A stretch of 64,000 nt of DNA from Gammaproteobacteria bacterium (GCA_003164785.1 PLUE01000020.1:43056-107055); one strand, 5' to 3'; positions 45,195 to 54,840 are shown, counted from the first letter of the stretch. Numbers and translations are program-made. The notes: generated from the letters alone by a model not told the origin.

Positions 45195-46480
45195 GAACGG
45201 CGCGAGCGGGACGCCTCAGGATCGCGACGAGGGGCGGCTACCCTTGCCTCGGACCGGATGCTCGGCACCGCACCATAGAGGCCGAGAAGATAGCACTTGG
45301 CGATCAACTCGCGTTTGCGCGGGGTGGAGCGCAGCAGCGGCGTGAGCACACTGGCGCGATTCGCGTCGAGCTCCATGAGCCAGATTTCGTCGCGGCGCAG
45401 GATGTCCAGATCCATGAGCGTCGTGTTATGCGTGATGAGCACCAACTGGGCGCCATGGCTCGAAGTCTCCGGGTCATTGATGATTTGCACCAGGAAGCGC
45501 GCGATCAGCGGATGCAAGCCCGTGTCGAACTCGTCGATGAGCAACAACCGGCCCCTGTCGATAGCCGTCAGCAGCGGCCCCAGGAGCGCGAACAGGCGTT
45601 GGGTGCCGGCCGCCTCGAAGGCTGAGTCGAGCCATACCGGTACCCACCCTTTGTGGGCGTACAGAAACTCGACCAGTGGCGGCTGCGCGGGTGGGGCGGG
45701 TGAGCCGGAAGCCCTGAATCCGCCCGGCGCGATCTCACGTTCGGCCACCCGCACGTCTTCGACCGGAATATCCACGGCGCGCAAAAGCGCCAGCATCCGC
45801 TCTTTGAAATCCTCGTTTTGGACGTAGGCTGCGGCGCGGCCAAGATCGTTCAGGTCGGCCGGCAATACGATCTCGAGGCTATGCTCCACCCAGTGCACCA
45901 ACGGCGCCAATTGATCGGAGTTCAGCTGCGCCGCTGCCGTGAGGAACAGCGCGGTGGGTCGGGTCGCCTTGCGCCACATCTTGCGCGGCCCGTTGAAGTG
46001 GGGGGAAAACCCCAACCACTCGTCGCGTTGGGTGTCGGGGTCGAAGCGTCGCTCGAACCACCGCTGAGACTTTCCGGTGCGATAGACCAGCAGGCGCTCC
46101 GCCGTGATGCGCCGGGCGTCATGAGACAGGCTGTAGCGGTAGCGCGTCGTGCCCAGGAGGACATCGATCTCAAACCGGGTCGGCTGATGCTCCGTTGGTC
46201 CGAAGCGAAAGGGGGTGTGCAATTCGCGGAGCCGGTCGTCCGAGTATCCGGTGGAGTGCAGGATCAGATCGCGAAACGTCGCCAGCGCCGCCAGCATGTT
46301 GGTCTTGCCGCTGGCATTGGCCCCGAATATCACGGCCGATTTCGACACCTTGGGGACCGCCCTCATGCCGGTGCGCATGCAATGGGTGGATTCGTGCGAC
46401 CGGTCGGATGAGGAAGCAAAGGAGAAGATCTGTTCCGCCGAAAAAGATCGAAAATTCTCCACTGAGAATGCGATGAGCAT
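45191..46480 (-). CDS. AAA ATPase (AAA_21/OLD-like family), function unknown
   Basis: A 429-residue ATPase of the SMC-like group: MLIAFSVENFRSFSAEQIFS at the start, Walker A FGANASGKTN, and Walker B RLLLIDEFDTGLHP followed by VLITHNTTLMD. Such proteins often belong to abortive-infection or RloA-like modules, but no RloB, TOPRIM or nuclease partner is adjacent. The last 30 residues are Arg-rich. It converges on the porin gene with a four-base overlap. Confidence 0.8.
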   Translation of the reverse strand: MLIAFSVENFRSFSAEQIFSFASSSDRSHESTHCMRTGMRAVPKVSKSAVIFGANASGKTNMLAALATFRDLILHSTGYSDDRLRELHTPFRFGPTEHQPTRFEIDVLLGTTRYRYSLSHDARRITAERLLVYRTGKSQRWFERRFDPDTQRDEWLGFSPHFNGPRKMWRKATRPTALFLTAAAQLNSDQLAPLVHWVEHSLEIVLPADLNDLGRAAAYVQNEDFKERMLALLRAVDIPVEDVRVAEREIAPGGFRASGSPAPPAQPPLVEFLYAHKGWVPVWLDSAFEAAGTQRLFALLGPLLTAIDRGRLLLIDEFDTGLHPLIARFLVQIINDPETSSHGAQLVLITHNTTLMDLDILRRDEIWLMELDANRASVLTPLLRSTPRKRELIAKCYLLGLYGAVPSIRSEARVAAPRRDPEASRSRRS

Positions 46481-46905
46481 GCTGTCCTTGGATGGTTCTC
46501 TCTCCGGCTATTGTAGTCGCGCAGCGCCTGACAATCTTGCCGCACATCGACACAAACGCCAACGGCCGAGCTTTTCGCAGATGCCTGCGCCAAATCGGGT
46601 AAAACCACACAAATAAGCCCGCCGGGCGCACCCGCAGCATTGCCGGGGCGGCGATCCGCCGCTGATAGATGGCGAAGCTGGGGGTATCGCCGACTACCGC
46701 GACGGCCGGTCATAACGTGATCATCGATGCGACATTGCAACGAACCCGGGCAAACCAATTCGGGTTAAGAATCTGTCACTCACCGCTGCGTGGGCCGATC
46801 TGGGCACGATTGCCGGCAAAACCACCCCGCGTGGGATATATGTTTCCGTGGGGGTGGGTATTTGACGTGAGTTAAGAGGCGAAGCCGCATACTATACGCG
46901 GCCTT
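46481..46905. other. Intergenic region with no recognisable gene
   Basis: These 425 bases separate the divergent AAA ATPase and ABC-F genes. I see no coding remnant. TACTAT at 46890-46895 could serve as a -10 element for the ABC-F gene and would put the transcript start only a few bases from its ATG, implying a very short leader; no Shine-Dalgarno is visible. Confidence 0.4.
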
Positions 46906-48837
46906 ATGCCTACCGTACGCCTCGATAAAGTCTCCTTGAGCTTTGGTCTCAAGCCCCTCCTGGACAATGCCAGCCTGCAAATCCGCCGCGGCGACCGCAC
47001 CTGCTTGATCGGTCGCAACGGCGAGGGCAAGTCCTCGCTCATGCAGCTCATCACGCGCGGCATCACGCCGGACCACGGCGAGGTGTGGGTGCGGCCGGGC
47101 GCCAAGGTGGCGACGCTGGCGCAAGAGGTCTCCCCGTCGAGCGAAACCACCGTGCTCGACATCGTGATGGGAGGCGTGCACTCGGCCGGGCTCGATGGCG
47201 ATTGGGAGGCGGAGCTGCAGGTCGATCAGGTGATCTCCCGCCTCGGCCTGGACCGCGATGCGCTCATGAGCGCGTTGTCCGGCGGATGGCGCCGGCGCGT
47301 GATGCTGGGCCGGGCGCTCGTATCGGCGCCGGACCTCCTGCTGCTCGATGAGCCCACCAATCATCTCGACATCGAGGCCATCACCTGGCTCGAAGACATG
47401 ATGCTCGAATACGAGGGCGCACTGCTGTTCATCAGCCACGATCGCGCCTTCGTGCGGCGTCTCGCCACGAACATCGTCGAACTCGACCGCGGGCAGCTCC
47501 GCGGTTGGCCCGGCACCTTCGACAATTACCTGATGCTCAAGAAAGCGTCCCTCGAGGACGAGGCCAAGCACGCGGCGCTCTTCGACAAGAAGCTGGCGCA
47601 GGAAGAAGTATGGATCCGCAAGGGCGTGCAGGCACGCCGTACGCGCAACGAGGGGCGCGTCCGCGCGCTCAAGGAGCTGCGTATCCAACGCAGTGACCGG
47701 CGCGAGCGCGTCGGCATGGGCGACGTGCGCGTTCAGGAGGCCGCTGCCTCGGGTAAGCTGGTGTTCGAGGCGCAGAACGTGACCCAGACGTTCGGTGACC
47801 GCACGATCATCAGTGATTTCTCCGCACGCATCATCCGCGGCGATCGCATCGGCATCATCGGGCCGAACGGCGCCGGGAAATCCACGCTCATCAAACTGTT
47901 GGTGGGCGAACTGGAGCCGACGTCGGGTACGGTTCGCCGCGGCACCTCGCTTCAGGCCGCCTATTTCGATCAGCAGCGCGACCAGCTGGACGTCAACGCG
48001 TCCATCATGGACAACGTCACGGGCGGCAGCGGCGAGACCATCACCATCGACGGACAGGCGCGTCACGTGTCGAGCTATCTGCGGGATTTTCTGTTCCCGC
48101 CGGAACGCTTGCACGCGCCGATCAGCATGCTGTCGGGTGGTGAACGCAATCGTCTGTTGCTGGCCCGCTTGTTCGCCAAACCGAGCAATCTGCTGGTGAT
48201 GGACGAGCCCACCAACGATCTCGACGCGGAGACGCTGGAACTGCTTGAGGAAATGGTCGCGAACTATTCCGGAACCTTGTTGCTGGTGAGCCATGACCGC
48301 GCCTTCATCGACAACGTCGTGACCAGCACGCTGGTGTTCGAGGGAGAGGGTCGGCTCAACGAATATGTGGGCGGCTACACCGATTGGTTGCGGCAACGGC
48401 GCGCGGGCGCCGCGAGCGCGAAGTCGGGCGCCAAACCGAGTGACAAGAGGGCGGGCTCCCGCACGGCGGCCGCTCTTGCGCCGGCGCCCGCGCGCGCCGC
48501 CGCCCCGGTGCCGGGCGCCCCTAGGCCGGGCGCCCCTAAGCCGGGCGCCCCTAAGCCGGGCGCCCCTAAGCCGGGCGCCCCTGTGGCGGGTTCCCCTACG
48601 CCGGGTGCTGCCAAGCCGCGCAAGCTGTCGTACAAGGATCAGCGTGAGCTCGACGGGATGCCTGAGCTCATTCAGCGTCTCGAGGGCGAGCAGGGCGAGT
48701 TGATCGCGAAGATCGCCGATCCGGCCCTGTTTCGACGCAGTCCCGCGGACGCCACCGCGGCCGCGCAGCGTCTACAAGCCGTCGAGAAAGAGCTCGAGGT
48801 CGCGTTCGCGCGGTGGGAGGCGCTGGAAGCGCCTTAG
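46906..48837 (+). CDS. uup: ABC-F family ATPase Uup
   Basis: Uup is a soluble ABC-F protein with two ATPase domains and no membrane part; relatives act on ribosomes or on branched DNA. Walker A motifs are GRNGEGKSS and GPNGAGKST; signatures are ALSGGWRRRVMLGRA and MLSGGERNRLLLARL; Walker B sites are LLLLDEPTNHLDIE and LLVMDEPTNDLDAE. The C-terminal region has a Pro/Ala linker made of repeats of PGAPK, then the coiled-coil domain typical of Uup (YKDQRELDGMPELIQRLEGE). 643 residues in all. Confidence 0.93.
   Translation: MPTVRLDKVSLSFGLKPLLDNASLQIRRGDRTCLIGRNGEGKSSLMQLITRGITPDHGEVWVRPGAKVATLAQEVSPSSETTVLDIVMGGVHSAGLDGDWEAELQVDQVISRLGLDRDALMSALSGGWRRRVMLGRALVSAPDLLLLDEPTNHLDIEAITWLEDMMLEYEGALLFISHDRAFVRRLATNIVELDRGQLRGWPGTFDNYLMLKKASLEDEAKHAALFDKKLAQEEVWIRKGVQARRTRNEGRVRALKELRIQRSDRRERVGMGDVRVQEAAASGKLVFEAQNVTQTFGDRTIISDFSARIIRGDRIGIIGPNGAGKSTLIKLLVGELEPTSGTVRRGTSLQAAYFDQQRDQLDVNASIMDNVTGGSGETITIDGQARHVSSYLRDFLFPPERLHAPISMLSGGERNRLLLARLFAKPSNLLVMDEPTNDLDAETLELLEEMVANYSGTLLLVSHDRAFIDNVVTSTLVFEGEGRLNEYVGGYTDWLRQRRAGAASAKSGAKPSDKRAGSRTAAALAPAPARAAAPVPGAPRPGAPKPGAPKPGAPKPGAPVAGSPTPGAAKPRKLSYKDQRELDGMPELIQRLEGEQGELIAKIADPALFRRSPADATAAAQRLQAVEKELEVAFARWEALEAP
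48511..48615 (+). repeat. Seven tandem 15-bp repeats inside uup
   Basis: The unit CCGGGCGCCCCTAAG occurs in seven consecutive copies, the middle ones identical and the outer ones diverged. It encodes repeated Pro-Gly-Ala-Pro-Lys. This is an in-frame minisatellite that likely varies in number between strains. Confidence 0.9.
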
Positions 48838-49232
48838 CGTCGGGAGCGTCCTCGTCCCATCAGGTCGCCGGGGTTGGGCAGGGCGCCGCCGGCCCCATCG
48901 GGAATGACCAGGGAAGAGGCCTGCTCGCGGCGCATTTCCTGCAATTCCCGCATCGTTTGTTGTACCGCGTGGTCGGCGGCATCGCCGAAGTTGGCGATCG
49001 CGCCGTCGAGGGTGGAAGAATCGAGTTCAAAGCTGATCGGAACCGCGCCCATGGGCGTCATGACCTGAGCTTGGCCGACGAAAATGACCGGGCGCGCGGC
49101 ATCGGGCGAACCGTCGCCGGTCACCGGCGTCAGCCGGCGAATCGTGCCGACGCGCCGATCCGTAAACGTTTCTTCGCGATAAATCTGCGTGGGGTCCATG
49201 GCTGCCTGGCGGCCATCGTTGCCGGAACTCAT
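48834..49232 (-). CDS. Conserved-looking protein of unknown function
   Basis: A 132-residue soluble protein (YREETFTDRRVGTIRRLTPV, then VIFVGQAQVMTPMGAVPISF). The middle part looks beta-rich and the C-terminal part contains a helix (AVQQTMRELQEMRREQA). I do not recognise the family. The ATG at 49232 is preferred because the upstream frame has no protein-like pattern. It converges with uup, overlapping by four bases. Confidence 0.55.
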   Translation of the reverse strand: MSSGNDGRQAAMDPTQIYREETFTDRRVGTIRRLTPVTGDGSPDAARPVIFVGQAQVMTPMGAVPISFELDSSTLDGAIANFGDAADHAVQQTMRELQEMRREQASSLVIPDGAGGALPNPGDLMGRGRSRR

Positions 49233-49356
49233 GAGTGGGTCACCGTGTTGTTGACTATGTGGACGTATCTTAAGCTTAAACTGGGCGATTTCCGACTGGA
49301 AGTGGGTCGGCACTGTCTTCGCACCCGAGTACCGGGCGCCTGATACGATACGTGGC

Positions 49357-51921
49357 TTGACTCTTCCACACACAATTCGCCGGGTCCCCGCGTGGACGAC
49401 GCTGCTTGGCATCGCGCTGTTCTGTCTGGCGTTGTTCTGGCTGCATCACGTGCTGTCGCAATACCGCTGGCAGGACATCCTGGCGCACGTGCATGCCATC
49501 CCGCCTTCGCGGTTGCTGGCGGCCGTCCTGCTGTCCGCCGGCGGTTACGGATGTCTGACGTTGTACGACGCGCTCGGCCTGCGATTCGCCGGCGCCCGCG
49601 TGACGTATCCGCGTCTGGCGCTGGTCTCGTTCATGGGTTATGCGATCGGCCACAACGTCGGCCTGAATACCTTGAGCGGTGGCGCCATCCGATATCGGGC
49701 CTATTCGCCATTGGGATTGACCGCGAAGCAGATCGGGACGGTGGTCGCCTTCGGCACCCTGACCTTCGTCCTCGGCACGGCGTTGCTTCTGGGCCTCTCA
49801 TTGCTGTCCCAGGCTCGCTTGTCGGGTTCGGTCCTACATATCAATCCCTGGTTCGTCGTCCTGGTGGGATGCCTGCTGCTGGGGTTGGTCGGCGCCTATC
49901 TATGGCTCGCCTGCTCGCGGCATGAAGCGCTGCGCTATCGACGGCTCGTGATTCCCGTGCCCAGCGCGCGCATCGCGTTCGCCCAGGTCGCGGTCGGGTG
50001 TTCCGACCTGCTGTGCGCGGCGGGCGTGCTGTACGTGCTGTTGCCGCCGCAGGCGGCCATCGGTTACGCAGCGTTCGCAGGTCTTTATCTCATCGCCATC
50101 ACGGCCGGTGTCATCAGCAATGTCCCGGGCGGCGTCGGCGTGTTCGAGTCGGTGCTGTTGTTGATCTTTCGTTCGGTGCCGCCCGATCATTTGCTGGGTG
50201 CGTTGCTGGCCTACCGGATCATTTATTATTTCGTGCCCTTCGGGTTTGCATTGGCGCTGCTGGGCGGACACGAGGTCTGGGTGCACCGTGGGCCGATGGT
50301 GCGGTTGGGCCGATTGGGGCGCAGTTGGCTGACCGCCGTGACCCCGCAGGCCAGTGCGATCGCCGTGTTCGGCGCGGGCGCCGTGTTGCTGTTCTCGGGC
50401 GCCACGCCAGGTATAGGCAATCGCCTGGACTGGCTGCGGCATTTCGTGCCGTTGCCCATCCTGGAGCTATCCCATCTGCTGGGCAGCGCGGTCGGTGTAG
50501 GCCTGCTGGTGCTGGCAAACGGCCTGTACCGCCGGCTCGACGCCGCATGGTGGCTGACCATGTGGTTGCTGTGCGCCGGCGTATTGCTGTCGCTGCTGAA
50601 AGGTTTCGATTTCGAAGAGGCCACCGTCCTGGGCGCCGTGGCCGTCCTGCTCGTGTCCGCGCGCGCGCGCTTTCGGCGGCGGGCATCGCTGATCGAGCAA
50701 CGCTTCTCCGGACCCTGGATCATCGCCGTGCTGCTGGTGCTCGGCGTCGCGGTGTGGCTGGTCCTGTTCGCCTACCGGCACGTTCCGTACGAAAAGGATT
50801 TGTGGTGGGAGTTCGCCTTCGAGGCGGACGCGCCGCGCAGTCTGCGTGCCTTGCTGCTGGCCGCCATGATTGCCGCCGCCTACGGCATGTGGCGGCTGCT
50901 GCGGCCGTCCAAGCCCGCAATGTCGTCGCCCACCACCGACGAACTGGAGCAGGCGGAGGTGTTGATCGCGAACGGACACGATTCGAACGCGAATCTGGCG
51001 TTGCTCGGCGACAAACATCTCATGTTCAACGCCGACCGAACGGCCTTCATCATGTACCAAGCCTCGGGCGGCAGCTGGGTTTGCATGGGCGATCCCGTGG
51101 GGCCCGCCGTGTTGTGCGAGCCGCTGGCATGGGATTTCATCGAAGCGTGCGATGGCATGGCGGTATCGCCGGTGTTTTATCAGGTGGCGCCCGACAACTT
51201 GTCGTTGTACATCGATCTGGGCCTGACCTTGAGCAAACTCGGCGAGGAGGCGCGCGTGCCGCTCCGCGTGTTCTCCCTCGACGGTGCCAGCCGCGCGGAT
51301 CTGCGGCAGATGCATCGCCGCGCGGCGCGCGACGGCGCGGAATTCGAGGTCGTCCCGCGCAGTCGCGTGCCGGCGATCCTGCCGGATCTGCGCGCGGTGT
51401 CCGATTCCTGGCTGGCCGAGAAGCAGGCCGGCGAGAAGCGTTTTTCGCTGGGATATTTCGACGAGCGATACCTGTCGCATTTCGACTGTGCGGTGGTGCG
51501 CCGCGGCGGCCTGATCGTCGCATTCGCGAATCTGTGGCGCGCCGGAGTCGACATGGAACTGTCAGTGGATCTCATGCGCTACAGCGAGGCGGCGCCCAAA
51601 GGCGTCATCGACTACATGCTGGTCGAGGCCATGCTGTGGGGCAAGGCGCAGACGTACCAGTGGTTTAACCTCGGGATGGCGCCGCTTTCGGGACTGGAAG
51701 AGCACGCGCTGGCGCCTACCTGGCACAAATTGGGTCGCATGGTGCAGCGTTATGGTGAAACGTTTTATCACTTCGAAGGTCTGCGTAAGTACAAGGAGAA
51801 GTTCCTGCCTGTTTGGCGGCCTCGCTATCTGGCCGCACCAGGCAGATTCGGCGTTGCCGGCGCACTCCTCGACGTGACCTCCCTCATCTCCGGTGGTGTC
51901 GGCAAGGTTTTGAAGAAATAG
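49357..51921 (+). CDS. mprF: Bifunctional lysylphosphatidylglycerol synthase/flippase MprF
   Basis: MprF transfers lysine from Lys-tRNA to phosphatidylglycerol and flips the product, lowering negative surface charge and raising resistance to cationic peptides and acid. The first roughly 510 residues hold about 14 membrane helices (flippase; VGLNTLSGGAIRYRAYSPLG, NVPGGVGVFESVLLLIF). The C-terminal GNAT-like synthase domain follows (HDSNANLALLGDKHLMFNAD, FNLGMAPLSGLEEHALAP). 854 residues. The start is TTG; no other start exists upstream in the frame. It is followed 21 bases later by acvB. Confidence 0.92.
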   Translation: MTLPHTIRRVPAWTTLLGIALFCLALFWLHHVLSQYRWQDILAHVHAIPPSRLLAAVLLSAGGYGCLTLYDALGLRFAGARVTYPRLALVSFMGYAIGHNVGLNTLSGGAIRYRAYSPLGLTAKQIGTVVAFGTLTFVLGTALLLGLSLLSQARLSGSVLHINPWFVVLVGCLLLGLVGAYLWLACSRHEALRYRRLVIPVPSARIAFAQVAVGCSDLLCAAGVLYVLLPPQAAIGYAAFAGLYLIAITAGVISNVPGGVGVFESVLLLIFRSVPPDHLLGALLAYRIIYYFVPFGFALALLGGHEVWVHRGPMVRLGRLGRSWLTAVTPQASAIAVFGAGAVLLFSGATPGIGNRLDWLRHFVPLPILELSHLLGSAVGVGLLVLANGLYRRLDAAWWLTMWLLCAGVLLSLLKGFDFEEATVLGAVAVLLVSARARFRRRASLIEQRFSGPWIIAVLLVLGVAVWLVLFAYRHVPYEKDLWWEFAFEADAPRSLRALLLAAMIAAAYGMWRLLRPSKPAMSSPTTDELEQAEVLIANGHDSNANLALLGDKHLMFNADRTAFIMYQASGGSWVCMGDPVGPAVLCEPLAWDFIEACDGMAVSPVFYQVAPDNLSLYIDLGLTLSKLGEEARVPLRVFSLDGASRADLRQMHRRAARDGAEFEVVPRSRVPAILPDLRAVSDSWLAEKQAGEKRFSLGYFDERYLSHFDCAVVRRGGLIVAFANLWRAGVDMELSVDLMRYSEAAPKGVIDYMLVEAMLWGKAQTYQWFNLGMAPLSGLEEHALAPTWHKLGRMVQRYGETFYHFEGLRKYKEKFLPVWRPRYLAAPGRFGVAGALLDVTSLISGGVGKVLKK

Positions 51922-51942
51922 TCTTGCACCCAAGGAGGCGCG

Positions 51943-53412
51943 ATGAGAGGAGCTGCAATCCGGTGCCGCGGCGAGCTGGCTCGTCGCCTGCTCATGACCG
52001 GTCTCTCGTCACTGACGCTCGCCGGGTGTTGGCAGGCGCCGCTGCGTGCGGCGCCCTCGTTCGCTGCGGTCGTGCCGGCCCGCGATCCCGCCGAACCATT
52101 CAACTACGATCGATTCGGCACCCTCAGCGTGTACCGCAGCCATGGCCATCCCCGCGATGTCGTGCTGTTGGTGTCGGGCGACGCCGGCTGGGATGCGCGA
52201 GCCGCATCGCTCGCGCAACGATTGGCGGACAAGGGTGCCATGGTCGTGGGGATCGACGTTCGAACCTACCGGGATGCGCTCGAGAAGGCAGGCGAAGCCT
52301 GCGTCTCGCCGGCGTCCGATTTCGAAAACCTCAGCCACTATGTTCAATCGAAGCTGGCCCTGAAAAAATATTTTCCGCCCATCTTGGTGGGCTATGGGAC
52401 AGGCGCCAATCTTGTCTATGCGACTTTGCGTGAAGCACCCGGAGGGCTGTTCAAGGGGGCGCTGAGCGTCGGCTTTTGCGCCGATACTTCGCTGCGCAAG
52501 CCCGTGTGCGAGGGGCCCGACAAGATCGCCGGCAAGTGGATAGCGTTGCAGGGCGCGATGGACACGTCCTGTCCCGTGGCAGCCGTGCAAAAGTTTGCCA
52601 GGACTGTTCCCGGCAGTGAAGTCGTGGTGCTGCCGCGCATGACGGGTGATCTCTCCACCGATGAAAGCTGGCTGCCGAAATTCGACGCCGAATATGCGCG
52701 GTTGGCCGCCACTCGCCTGGAGGCCAAGGCGGCGGTCCTGCCGGGTGCAGTCGCCGACCTGCCGCTGACGATCGTGCCGGCGGCGCCGGGCGGCAGCAGC
52801 GACTGGTTCGGTGTATTCCTCACCGGTGACGGCGGCTGGGTCGGCCTCGACAAGGGCGTGTCGATCGAATTGGCCAAGCACCACATTCCCATCGTGGGTT
52901 GGGATTCGCTCAAATATTTCTGGTCGCGGCGCACGCCAGCCGGCGCATCGCATGATCTGGATCGCGTACTGCGGTACTACGCCCACGCCTGGGGCAAATC
53001 CCATGTGTTGTTGATCGGCTATTCTCAGGGCGCCGACACCATGCCCTTCATGGTGAACCGCCTGCCTCCCGCCACCCACGACATGGTGGGCTTTACGACG
53101 CTGCTGGGGATCAGCGACAACGCGTTGTGGGAGTTTCACGTCGCCACGTGGTTGGGCAGTCCCGCAAAGGGAATACCGACCGCCCCTGAGCTTGCGCGCT
53201 GGAGTGGGTCGCCTTACTTGTGCTTGTATGGGGAAAGCGACGGGGATGCGGCCTGCGCCGACATCACCGGCCATGATGGCACTTCGCTCAAGCTGTCCGG
53301 AGGACATCACTTCGGCGGTAGCTACGCGCACATCGCCGACGAAATATTGAGCCGACTGCCGACATCATCCTCGCGCGCGGCCAACCCGTCGACGGCATCC
53401 GACGGCCGATGA
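51943..53412 (+). CDS. acvB: AcvB/VirJ-family lysylphosphatidylglycerol hydrolase
   Basis: A 489-residue periplasmic protein with a signal peptide (about residues 1-30) and two alpha/beta-hydrolase-like halves. The first half has a degenerate elbow (LVGYGTGANLVYATL), the second the complete GYSQG (VLLIGYSQGADTMPFM). AcvB proteins of Agrobacterium and relatives hydrolyse lysylphosphatidylglycerol made by the neighbouring synthase, so mprF-acvB forms a balanced lipid-modification pair. AGGAGG precedes the ATG closely. Confidence 0.88.
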   Translation: MRGAAIRCRGELARRLLMTGLSSLTLAGCWQAPLRAAPSFAAVVPARDPAEPFNYDRFGTLSVYRSHGHPRDVVLLVSGDAGWDARAASLAQRLADKGAMVVGIDVRTYRDALEKAGEACVSPASDFENLSHYVQSKLALKKYFPPILVGYGTGANLVYATLREAPGGLFKGALSVGFCADTSLRKPVCEGPDKIAGKWIALQGAMDTSCPVAAVQKFARTVPGSEVVVLPRMTGDLSTDESWLPKFDAEYARLAATRLEAKAAVLPGAVADLPLTIVPAAPGGSSDWFGVFLTGDGGWVGLDKGVSIELAKHHIPIVGWDSLKYFWSRRTPAGASHDLDRVLRYYAHAWGKSHVLLIGYSQGADTMPFMVNRLPPATHDMVGFTTLLGISDNALWEFHVATWLGSPAKGIPTAPELARWSGSPYLCLYGESDGDAACADITGHDGTSLKLSGGHHFGGSYAHIADEILSRLPTSSSRAANPSTASDGR

Positions 53413-53432
53413 CCGGGCCATTCGCCGCCGCC

Positions 53433-54284
53433 TTATTTGGCGGCGGCCTGCTTGGTGCTGAATTCTTCCTCGATCTTGGCAACCACTTCGCGCATCTTGG
53501 GCAGGAACTGCTCGATCGCTGTGCGCAGCGGCACCGCGGTCGCGGCAAAGCGGACCGAGATCGTCGCCAGCACCTGATCCTTGACGCGTACCGGAATCGC
53601 GAGACTCGTCTCCTCGGACACGCGGCGGGCGCGCTGTGACATGCCGTAGCCTTGCGTGCGCGTTTCGTTCAAGATCCGCTCGACTTCGACGCGGCTGCGC
53701 ACCAGACGATCTTCCGGCAGCGATGAGCGCGCCAGCGATTCGAGCAGCGCCTCGCGCTGCGCAGCGGTGCAGTAGGCAAGGTACGCGCGTCCCGCGGCCG
53801 TGGTGAGCATGGGCACACGGATGCCCGCCCCGTACTGCTCCAAGGCGAGTGGGCTTTGCAGATCGGTGGTCTCACGAATCATCATTGCCGCACCCGAGGG
53901 AGTCGCAATCGCAATCGGCCAGACGATGGACGCGCACAGTGCAGCGAGATGCGGCTTTGCGATGTGCGCGATCATGGCTTCATCGTCGAAGCCGTCGGAT
54001 AAACCGCGTACCATGATCGTGGGGCGATAGCAATCGTCGTGGGCATCGCGTTCGACATAACCGGCGAGACGCAGGGTCTCGAGGATTCGATACGTGGTCG
54101 TGCGCGGCAATCCCACGGCGTTGGCCAAGGTGTTGATGGCGGCTCGCTCCAATCTGTTGAGTTCGGTCAGCACCTCCAACCCGCGATTCAGAGCTCGAAT
54201 CGGACGCGTCGATTCACGCGCTCCCTCATCATTGGCAGCTTCATGAGACGTCGACTCTACAGATGTGGATATATGAGCGTGCAT
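53433..54284 (-). CDS. IclR-family transcriptional regulator
   Basis: A 283-residue regulator with an N-terminal winged helix-turn-helix (ALNRGLEVLTELNRLERAAI, then ANAVGLPRTTTYRILETLRL) and a C-terminal effector-binding domain (MLTTAAGRAYLAYCTAAQRE, SLAIPVRVKDQVLATISVRF). The ATG at 54284 has GAAGGG six bases upstream; earlier codons are possible. No clear target is adjacent: the neighbouring photolyase is decayed and acvB is convergent. Confidence 0.87.
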   Translation of the reverse strand: MHAHISTSVESTSHEAANDEGARESTRPIRALNRGLEVLTELNRLERAAINTLANAVGLPRTTTYRILETLRLAGYVERDAHDDCYRPTIMVRGLSDGFDDEAMIAHIAKPHLAALCASIVWPIAIATPSGAAMMIRETTDLQSPLALEQYGAGIRVPMLTTAAGRAYLAYCTAAQREALLESLARSSLPEDRLVRSRVEVERILNETRTQGYGMSQRARRVSEETSLAIPVRVKDQVLATISVRFAATAVPLRTAIEQFLPKMREVVAKIEEEFSTKQAAAK

Positions 54285-54395
54285 GGAGGACCCTTCCATT
54301 GGATGTGTCCACGGATTGTACAATTTAATATCAGCCAAAACAGGTACATAGCACGTAGGCTTTTGCTGACGCGATCCGTTGCCAATGAGCAACAC

Positions 54396-54745
54396 TTAGT
54401 TGCGTTTGACCATCGAGTAGGCGGCCAGCGCGTCCCTTCGCGCCACGCTGTGGTCGACGAGGGGGTAAGGGTCGCCCCGGCCGAGGGTGACATGTGCCAG
54501 TTGTAGGACAGATGCCGGTGCCTCTCACGGTCGGTGGATCCAAGCATCGGGGAGGGCGGCGAGTTCGGGTACCCAGCGCCGGATGTACGCGCCGTCCGGA
54601 TCGAACTTGCTGCCTTGCGTCCAATTGATCAGCAGATCCTTGATGAGGAACGAGGCCACGATCATGCGCACGCGGTTGTGCATCCCACCCGTGTTCCACA
54701 ACTCGCGTAATCCCGTAACTGTCGTCATGGCCTGCAGGGAGGCCC
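54396..54745 (-). pseudogene. phrB: Decayed deoxyribodipyrimidine photolyase (phrB) 3' part
   Basis: The minus strand reads [25 protein letters not shown], then [28 protein letters not shown], stop, and in the same frame EAPASVLQLAHVTLGRGDPY followed by PLVDHSVARRDALAAY. These are the C-terminal FAD-binding motifs of class I photolyases. Three defects are visible: the conserved W of the GWMHN motif is Gly, about 45 codons between KDLLIxW and the QGxKFDPDG segment are missing in frame, and the Trp of HRPWEAP is a TGA stop. The N-terminal two thirds are gone. Light-dependent repair is therefore absent from this locus. Confidence 0.88.
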
Positions 54746-54840
54746 ATTCGGCCGCGCAGCGCAACCTAGCGGCATCGACGGCCCGATTTCGACTACAATT
54801 TGCGACCGTTTTTTGCCGAAACACAGGAATTGTGCCCACC

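Noticed and set aside
46862..46895. TTGACG plus TACTAT as a sigma70 promoter for uup
   Set aside because: The spacing of 22 bases is too long; only the -10-like part remains plausible.
48511..48615. Possible CRISPR array because of regular repeats
   Set aside because: Units are 15 bp with no spacers and stay in frame within a coding gene.
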